Positions 58,078 to 64,000 of a DNA stretch of 64,000 nt are shown here, piece by piece. Below the pieces are notes generated by a model that was given only the letters and a program-made list of their open reading frames with translations, did no database searches and had not been told where the DNA came from. Numbering within the stretch: position 1 is the first letter of the stretch; every line of letters begins with the position of its first letter. The stretch is from Selaginella moellendorffii (Eukaryota > Streptophyta > Lycopodiopsida > Selaginellales > Selaginellaceae), in assembly GCF_000143415.4 (NCBI RefSeq), contig NW_003314285.1:272896-336895 (forward strand), in the 5' to 3' direction. The position numbers and the translations under genes are program-made.

Positions 58078-58874
58078 CGCCGATAAGTATGACCAACTTC
58101 ATCACACGCCCAGCAACGAACGTCACGGCCACGACCACGTCCTCGCCCTTGTCCTTGGACTCGAGTAGCAGCAGCATCAACCTCCATGGGAACAGGACCA
58201 TCACTCATAGGAAGTGGAGCTGAAGGACGTGTAGCAAGAAGTGGAAGAGGTGACGTCTCATAACGTTGTGCCAAGCGAAGAGCATCGTTAAGAGTGGCAG
58301 GAGCAAGTGCATGCACAAGTCCGACAAGATCTTGACGAAGTGCTGGCCACAGCATTCCTAGCTTGATCCGCTCCGACATATTTGGCTCCGCACGAAGCAA
58401 AAGACTTCGGAAACGAACGCCAAATTGCATCACCGACTCAGATGGCCCTTGGCGAAGATGATGCAATTGTTGGAAGGCATCATCACAATCGTTGGCGTGT
58501 CTGAAGGCGCGTTTGAAGACGTCCGGAAGAACACTCCAATCGCCATGAGTAGCTGCGCTCAATCCATTGTACCACTGCAATGCCGTCCCTTGAAGACATA
58601 TGGGGAACTCACGCAAACGTCGAGCATCATCCCAAGAATGATATGTGGCAATCACCGTGAAGTGATCGAACCAATGGTACACATCATCCCCAAGATTCCC
58701 ACGAAAGAACTCCGGCCGAACGCGAGGATTGGCACCAAAAGCAGGAGGAGTTGTACCATGTGCCGTGAACGCCGCCATCAACTGAGTTTGGTTGTTCAAT
58801 TGCAAGCGCATAGCATCAAGCAATTGAACCAACTGCTGCTCTAGAGTCAAAGGAGGAGATTGCGGATCGGCCAT
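57942..58874 (-). CDS. Retrotransposon Gag with CCHC zinc knuckle
   Basis: 310 codons. A retrotransposon gag domain (PEFFRGNLGDDVYHWFDHF, LQGTALQWYNGL, LRQGPSESVMQF) is followed by a Gly/Arg-rich stretch and one zinc knuckle CWACDEVGHTYRRC (C-x2-C-x4-H-x4-C), which binds the RNA genome. It ends at 57942 in frame 0, overlapping the pol frame by about 135 bp. It forms the virus-like particle core in this family. Confidence 0.93.
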   Translation of the reverse strand: MADPQSPPLTLEQQLVQLLDAMRLQLNNQTQLMAAFTAHGTTPPAFGANPRVRPEFFRGNLGDDVYHWFDHFTVIATYHSWDDARRLREFPICLQGTALQWYNGLSAATHGDWSVLPDVFKRAFRHANDCDDAFQQLHHLRQGPSESVMQFGVRFRSLLLRAEPNMSERIKLGMLWPALRQDLVGLVHALAPATLNDALRLAQRYETSPLPLLATRPSAPLPMSDGPVPMEVDAAATRVQGQGRGRGRGRDVRCWACDEVGHTYRRCRRFPDWRPPFPGWRPWRQQCPVGAAAVEGLDTEVHSGNEESRE

Positions 58875-59107
58875 GAAAATGAATGAAAAAGAAAGAGCAA
58901 AAGAAGAGAAATGACAAAAAGCTGGAAAGAAATGGTAGATCTAGACAATGCAAAAAGCTAGATCTAAACCAAAATCCTGAAAGGAAATAACAAAAGAAAG
59001 GAAATGGAAAAAGTTAGATCTAGACAATGCAAAAGCTAGATCTAAACTGAAATCCCAAATCCAAGCACTCCCCAGGGATAATCAAAGGTGCCCCTCAACT
59101 CCACCAA

Positions 59108-59281
59108 TGTGAGTGCATGGAATATGGAAAGGGAATACAGAAATGTGCATATCAATTAGCCCAAAAACCCTAGCTTATATACAGGAGCGAGTGGTCTGGA
59201 TTAAAACCAATCCGACGGCTACCAAAATCCACTACGCTAATATTAGCATACGGCATCGTAGCCATACACTTGGCCCTCACA
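59108..59281. repeat. 5' LTR of element C
   Basis: 174 bp, four transitions different from the 3' LTR. It carries the promoter for minus-strand transcription. Confidence 0.95.
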
Positions 59282-61790
59282 AAGTATAATAAGTTTATAT
59301 TATTGATAGAGAATAAACATCAATAGTATTGGAAAATCTAGTTAGCTCCAAAAGTTTTTTGCAACTCAGCAATAGTAAAGCTTGCTTGGTGTATATAAAT
59401 ATCCACTTTAGGATCTTGGTGTAAGATGTTAATGAAAATGTAGTACATATGCTTGTAAGGAGTATATGCCTTCCTATGTTCCTCGTGCTTCGTAAAGTCT
59501 GGATATGTGCAAGAAGAAAAATCTTGAATGGTAATTGTGTACTCTCCACCTTCTGTTTTGACTATGTACTCATTTGTAAGTGTAATGATTTACTTCGTGG
59601 AGAGAATCTCACACTCAAGTGTTTGAGCAAAGTTTATTTTACTTTGCTTCTGCTTGAAGACGGTGCCAATAAATTTAACTACTTTACCTTTTCTTGCTGG
59701 TCTCCTATGCATTTCCGTGGGAATAGTCTTAATTTAATCACTCATGTCTCCAACTCTCTTTTCAAGATTGAAACCAGATTTCTCAAAGTTTTTAATCTCA
59801 TCCGAGGTGAGTGCAACCCCACTAGCAACCGACCATTCTTTAGATACTACATCAGGCTTAGTCACTATAGTGTCTTCAAGCCACTTTGTATGGTTAGCAT
59901 CATATAGCGAACACCATCTTGAAAATCCTGCTTGTTTTCGTTCCCTATAGAAACATAGGGTTGGAATAGAAGCAGACTTGTCACCACGGATCCAAGCCCA
60001 ACATTTGCCCCGTGGAAGCATCCTCACACATCTTATATTTGATTTTGCTAGCACTTAACGGATTGCATATTGTTTCGGCTCTATGCTATGATAAACAATT
60101 TCAACCTCTTGTGATGCACTTTCTTCATCAGCCACTTGAGGTGGCTCGGTTTGGGGGTGATATCTTGAAGCAGAATGATACTCAACATTAGGCGTATGAG
60201 AGCTTTTTGCTCCAAGATCCGTGCAAACTTCTTCACAAGCAAAGGAAAAGTGACGCTTTGAGCAGACAGTCTTCATGTCACCAATAAAAGCCTAAGGAGT
60301 GTACTCCATAGATGTGCCGTGGACCACTTCCTCCATTGCAATTGCTATTGTTCATGCTGGTGGAGTCACTTTCTTCTTCATTTGATCATATAACATCTCA
60401 ACCGAAGGTCATATTCCCATGTAGTTTCCTTCCTCAAATGCTAAGGCTTTTAAAGACTGCTCTACAACATGTATCAAATCTGATAAACATGCTTCGTATA
60501 GACTAATCTTCCCCTTCCCTACCTTAGAAGAACACCAGCTCCAATACTTACTCTTTGAGAGATTCATAATTAGGGTGTATGCAAGATCCTCAAGTGGTAA
60601 AAAGATGACATTAAAAGCAATAAGAAGAGAGGAAAAAGCGAAAAACCAACCTGAAAAGAGTGATAACCCTATTGGAACATCCTAACTTCCCACCATCCCA
60701 ATCACAACTCAAGTTGTGGTAAACAACTTACATCTATATGGCCATCTTCACATCACCACATTCAGATTTCATTTGCTTTTGTTTCATGCTCTTCTTCAGA
60801 AAGTGTAGCTTGCCATTGTTTGCACAACTCCTTAAACACTAATTGAAAATCTGGCTTGATAAGGTGGCAATGTTGGTTTATGCTCTGAGCTCAATATAAC
60901 TCACAAGTCCTCTCATGACCTTCTAAGGGTCGACCATTCCCAAAGATTTCCTGGACGCCATTCCAATTAGCCCCAGCCCCATCTGCCATGAAACTGTGAA
61001 AGTTGGCAAGCTCACCAGTTCGCTTCAATACAATGTCGGAGAGGGACTTCCAAAATATTTCCTGAGCCATCTAGTCTACTCTACTCTTGCAATTGTCAAG
61101 TTATAATGTAGCCTGTGAAAAGGGCAATGCTTAAAACCATTTTAAGATAGTTGAGAAAAAATAACTACTTTAGATCATACATATGAGCTCCCATGGTTGT
61201 CCAACCCGTTACCTGCTCCATATGGTCAAAATGTACCCATGCATTAGCAAGGTCACTCGACCCAGATATATCCATTTGGGAAACAAAATCCACACCAAAG
61301 GCGGGGCCCATGGTAAACATTTTGAAGATGAAGGGGCACTCTTGCTCACTAACGATTTGATCTGGAAATAAACTTTCATGGATAAACTTGTAGGGACAAG
61401 TTTGTTTTAGTTCAAGGATAGAGTCAATTTTTTATTGGACTTTCCCCCTTTTGAGATTCACACATCCAAGACTTTATCCTTAAAAAAAATAAATATAAGA
61501 GAGATATTATTGAAAAGTATGTAATAATATTTTCATACCTCTTGAGGCTAGTTGCAAGTTGCACGCGTTATAGTAACTCTCGCAAGCTAGCCTCATCTAG
61601 TTGAGTATTCTTACAGTTTGGATCAAGTAAGGTGCTTGCGATAAAATCCTTGAGCATTATCTTTTGAACATGCTTCAGAGTTGTAGATGAGTTTCTCATA
61701 GTCTCTATCTGCACTACATCTTTGAAATGAGCCCAAGTAGGTTTTGAGCTCATGAGCTCACGAGCTGAGCTCATGAGTTCTCAAACACAA
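59282..61790 (-). pseudogene. Degenerate MULE-like transposase, copy 1
   Basis: It reads on the minus strand. The piece near 61150-61320 has VHFDHMEQVTGWTTMGAHMYD. Near 60930-61040 it has FHSFMADGAGANWNGVQEIFGNG then GHERTC, a DDE-like core seen in MULE-type transposases of bryophytes and lycophytes. Near 59400-59540 it has SCTYPDFTKHEEHRKAY..YKHMYYIF, a SWIM zinc finger with two Cys changed to Tyr. Stops and frameshifts separate the pieces. Retroelement C is inserted at its left. The assignment rests on remembered family patterns. Confidence 0.6.
61744..61784. repeat. Candidate right terminal repeat of the transposase element
   Basis: TTGAGCTCATGAGCTC...CTGAGCTCATGAG...TCTCAA, the partner of 53260-53303. 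If both are ends, the element minus the inserted retrotransposon is about 3.5 kb. Confidence 0.4.
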
Positions 61791-61938
61791 GGAAAACATT
61801 GGTTCGTCCTGAACCAACATCTTTTCATTTTTCAAAATTTGATTTAATCTATATTTCCAAGTAAATTTGATCAATAAAATACAAATATAAATATAGATCC
61901 AAACACCAAAAGTTGTAGCGCACGTGGTTTTGACCCTT

Positions 61939-61965
61939 TATCCTATGGTGATTTACCATAGGATA
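61939..61965. repeat. Perfect 11-bp hairpin
   Basis: TATCCTATGGT (61939-61949) and ACCATAGGATA (61955-61965) around a 5-nt loop. Confidence 0.8.
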
Positions 61966-61997
61966 ACACCACGAAGCGGAACCTAAACCCTCTTTGT

Positions 61998-62034
61998 GCC
62001 ACGTGACAGATGCCACGTGTCACATGCCACGTGT
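61998..62034. promoter_or_regulatory. Three G-box (CCACGTG) repeats
   Basis: GCCACGTG occurs three times about 13 bp apart, each followed by a short variable spacer (ACAGAT, TCACAT). CACGTG is the core bound by plant bHLH and bZIP factors. No gene follows closely, so it may be simple repeat expansion inside a mobile element. Confidence 0.5.
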
Positions 62035-63059
62035 CCACAGGAACCCAAGGTTTAGGGCCTTAGGCCACTGAACAAAGGAACGGTGCCAAACTCCCAAGCA
62101 TGGAGCCGAGGAGTGACGGAACCGAACCACGGAGCAACTCCCGAGCATAAAGCCCAAGGAGCGAAGGGACAGAGGCCCGGAGCGACTTGGAACAGTCCTA
62201 GAGTAACCGGCATCCCAATGCCAGGACCAGCACGCAAAACGGAGCCAAACGGAGTCTGACGCTATTTCGGCATACCGGTGGCCTAACACGAGGACATGGG
62301 TACTCCACCAACTAGCATGGAATGGAACTTGGGCTTAGACCCAAGCCGGACGCAGAACAAGGACAGGCACTCAAGCGGGAGCTAGATTATGCCTCAGGTT
62401 AGTTGGCCATGCCCAACCTACCCACTATCCCTACTATACATTTGGAACCCCCCATAGCCCCCCCCCCCCCCTTGAGGAACACACGCTTTGGGCTTTCACC
62501 CCAAGCCTCCCTTAGTACCAGGAGTTAGTCTCTAGGACAAGCTCGAAACTTACTAAATATGGAATGTCCTTAGATTGTGAATTTGGACACGGGACGAACA
62601 CCATTGTGTTCAAGCCGATCTCTACATTCCGTAGATATACCAAATGAGCAAATCTGGACACTTTCCATAAATAGCATTTGGGACCGAAATGAGACTAACA
62701 CAAAGGGCATGATAGTGAGGGTGTTTGGCAGACACGGTAAGCTATCATCCAGCGATATTGAGGGACCAATCTCAATACGCGAGGGTTCTTGTCAAGCCAG
62801 TGCAAGACAGAGCAAAAGAGAACTAAAAAGCCGGGCCAAGTATGCTTGGCCAAATAGACACTTAGGAATTCCGTCCTTATGCTCATCCGGCCAAGTACAG
62901 ATGCTAAGTCCAGTTTACTAACACTTGAACAAGAGGGACTAATAAAGGGTCCAGCAATACCGACCTCCTGCCATCGTGGCAGTAAGGAAAGAGTGTCCGT
63001 AAGGACCGATCGACAGGTAACTTTCGATACCCGAAGTCACATTCGCGACAAAAGTGATC

Positions 63060-64000
63060 TAAAAACACTTCTTAAGCTTTGCAATTGTAAGGCTTACCTG
63101 ATGGATGTGATGGTCAACCTTAGGATCTTGGTTTAGTTCCTGCATAAAAATGTAATAGATGTGCTTGCAGGCTAAATATACCTTTCCCCTGTTCTCCCTC
63201 TATGTAAAATCTGGACATGTATAGGATGGATTTTCGCAGATTTTGATAGTGTAGCTCATACCCTTTGACAACTTAGTCACAACAACAAACTCCTTAGCTA
63301 CGGCACTGATGTTGTTTATCCTTATATTTATGCATTTCAATGCCTTTGCCAGCTTGATCTTCTCTTGTGCACCTTTTGAAATGGAAGACCTATATTGTAT
63401 AGCCTTCCCATTTCTAGCTGGTCGTGTATGCCGGTCTAGTGTTGACATTGGTGGCATAGTAGTATCAATAGCAACATTTGAGGAAGTCTTCAGCTTGAAA
63501 CTAGCTCTCTCCAAACTTTCAATCTCTTCTTTTAAAAGATTGCAGCTTTGCTCAACTGGCCACTCCTCTGGCACAGAATCTGGCTTCGAGATAATTGAGT
63601 TGTGGATCCGGTTTGTATGAGTAACATCAGTCCCACAACAGTAAATCTAACTTGACTAGCAGCCCTTTACCCCTAGATCTTGACAGTCCCAGAAACATGG
63701 TACTGCTAAAGAACTTGAACATGAGCGCACAAATGCAAGACACTGACCTCGACTCCCAATCATTCCAGAGCAACGCACATTACTCTTGGCACTGACTCTT
63801 TGAATTGCCCAATTGATATGAGAAACTGGCTCACGAGCAATAATCTTCTCAACCTTTGACACTGGATTTACTTGTGTAACAATTGGCACCTCCTCCACTC
63901 CATGTTCCTTAATTCTTCTCCGGTGTCGTGGAATAGAATGGTAGTCAAACTCTAGACAGTGAGAGCTAGAAGGAGTGATGTTAAGCCCATCAAATGTTTG
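63060..64000 (-). pseudogene. MULE-like transposase, copy 2, continues beyond the window
   Basis: Related to 59336-60060 at nucleotide and peptide level: CENPSYTCPDFT...KVYLACKHIYYIF, then LNQDPKVDHHIHQVSLTIAKLKK. The SWIM finger lacks its first Cys (Tyr) and a stop follows PDFT. Upstream it has RASFKLKTSSNVAI and KVEKIIAREPVSHINWAIQRV. The DDE part would lie past position 64000. Confidence 0.6.

Larger units (their letters stand above)
54272..59281 (-). mobile_element. Near-intact Ty3/gypsy LTR retrotransposon C
   Basis: 5010 bp with LTRs of only 174 bp at both ends, TGTGAG...CTCACA termini and a target duplication AAGT (54268-54271 and 59282-59285). The LTRs differ at four positions, all transitions (about 2.3%), so insertion is recent. 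A primer-binding site beginning TGG follows the 5' LTR (about 59090-59106), and a polypurine tract precedes the 3' LTR (54446-54460, minus strand GAGAGGAGGGGATGA). Domain order Gag, protease, RT, RNase H, integrase places it in Ty3/gypsy. It is inserted into the transposase-bearing element. Confidence 0.95.
61791..63059. other. Non-coding DNA between transposase copies
   Basis: No gene recognised. It contains a perfect 11-bp hairpin (61939-61965), three CCACGTG G-box copies (61998-62034) and a run of 14 C's (62458-62471). It is more GC-rich than its surroundings, suggesting a separate insertion. Confidence 0.5.

Noticed and set aside
59090-59107. tRNA gene near the primer-binding site
   Set aside because: Only a TGG-initiated primer site is present. 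No cloverleaf could be formed by eye, and no tRNA was identified elsewhere in the window.
62020-62289. 89-codon minus-strand frame in GC-rich DNA
   Set aside because: No recognisable domain; it lies in a low-complexity GC-rich patch with antisense frames of similar length.

Overview
The window looks like nuclear DNA of a land plant, most likely a lycophyte close to Selaginella moellendorffii. This is inferred from several traits: very short introns (about 50-95 bp) with clean GT-AG sites, three long intronless PPR genes, a cluster of class III peroxidases, a plant AGCVIII kinase, a NAB-domain NETWORKED protein, and a scaffold gap of N's. No bacterial operon logic applies, and no rRNA, tRNA or CRISPR was seen.

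Layout. 0-12 kb holds single genes: a D6PK-type kinase, a PPR protein, a probably GPI-anchored legume-lectin protein, a 2-oxoglutarate/Fe(II) oxygenase and a NETWORKED actin-binding protein. 12-24.5 kb is a peroxidase cluster with four intact genes (two-intron structure, 318-322 aa) plus three degenerate copies, made by two separate segmental duplications, with a second PPR gene inside it. 24.9-27 kb is a third PPR gene. 27-38 kb is a tandemly duplicated block of ABC-transporter 3' end, TauD-type oxygenase and BAHD acyltransferase. Unit 1 keeps the oxygenase and has lost the BAHD. Unit 2 keeps the BAHD and the complete 19-exon ATM-type mitochondrial ABC transporter, and has lost the oxygenase. 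38-41.5 kb holds a 10-exon zinc alcohol dehydrogenase and a PD-(D/E)XK-like protein.

41.5-64 kb is AT-rich and repeat-rich. It contains three copies of one short-LTR Ty3/gypsy family at three stages of decay, an assembly gap, fragments of the ABC and peroxidase genes in inverted orientation, and two degenerate copies of a transposase with DDE-like and SWIM parts. The youngest retroelement (54272-59281) has 174-bp LTRs, gag and pol in overlapping frames, and a -1 slippery heptamer followed by a predicted H-type pseudoknot.

Functional links are modest. Peroxidases and the lectin act at the cell wall or surface, PPR proteins act on organelle RNA, and the oxygenase, BAHD, ABC transporter and ADH neighbourhood could be a small specialised-metabolism group, which is inference only. 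Exon structures below were built by hand from splice consensus, reading frame and family alignment from memory. They total exact multiples of three.
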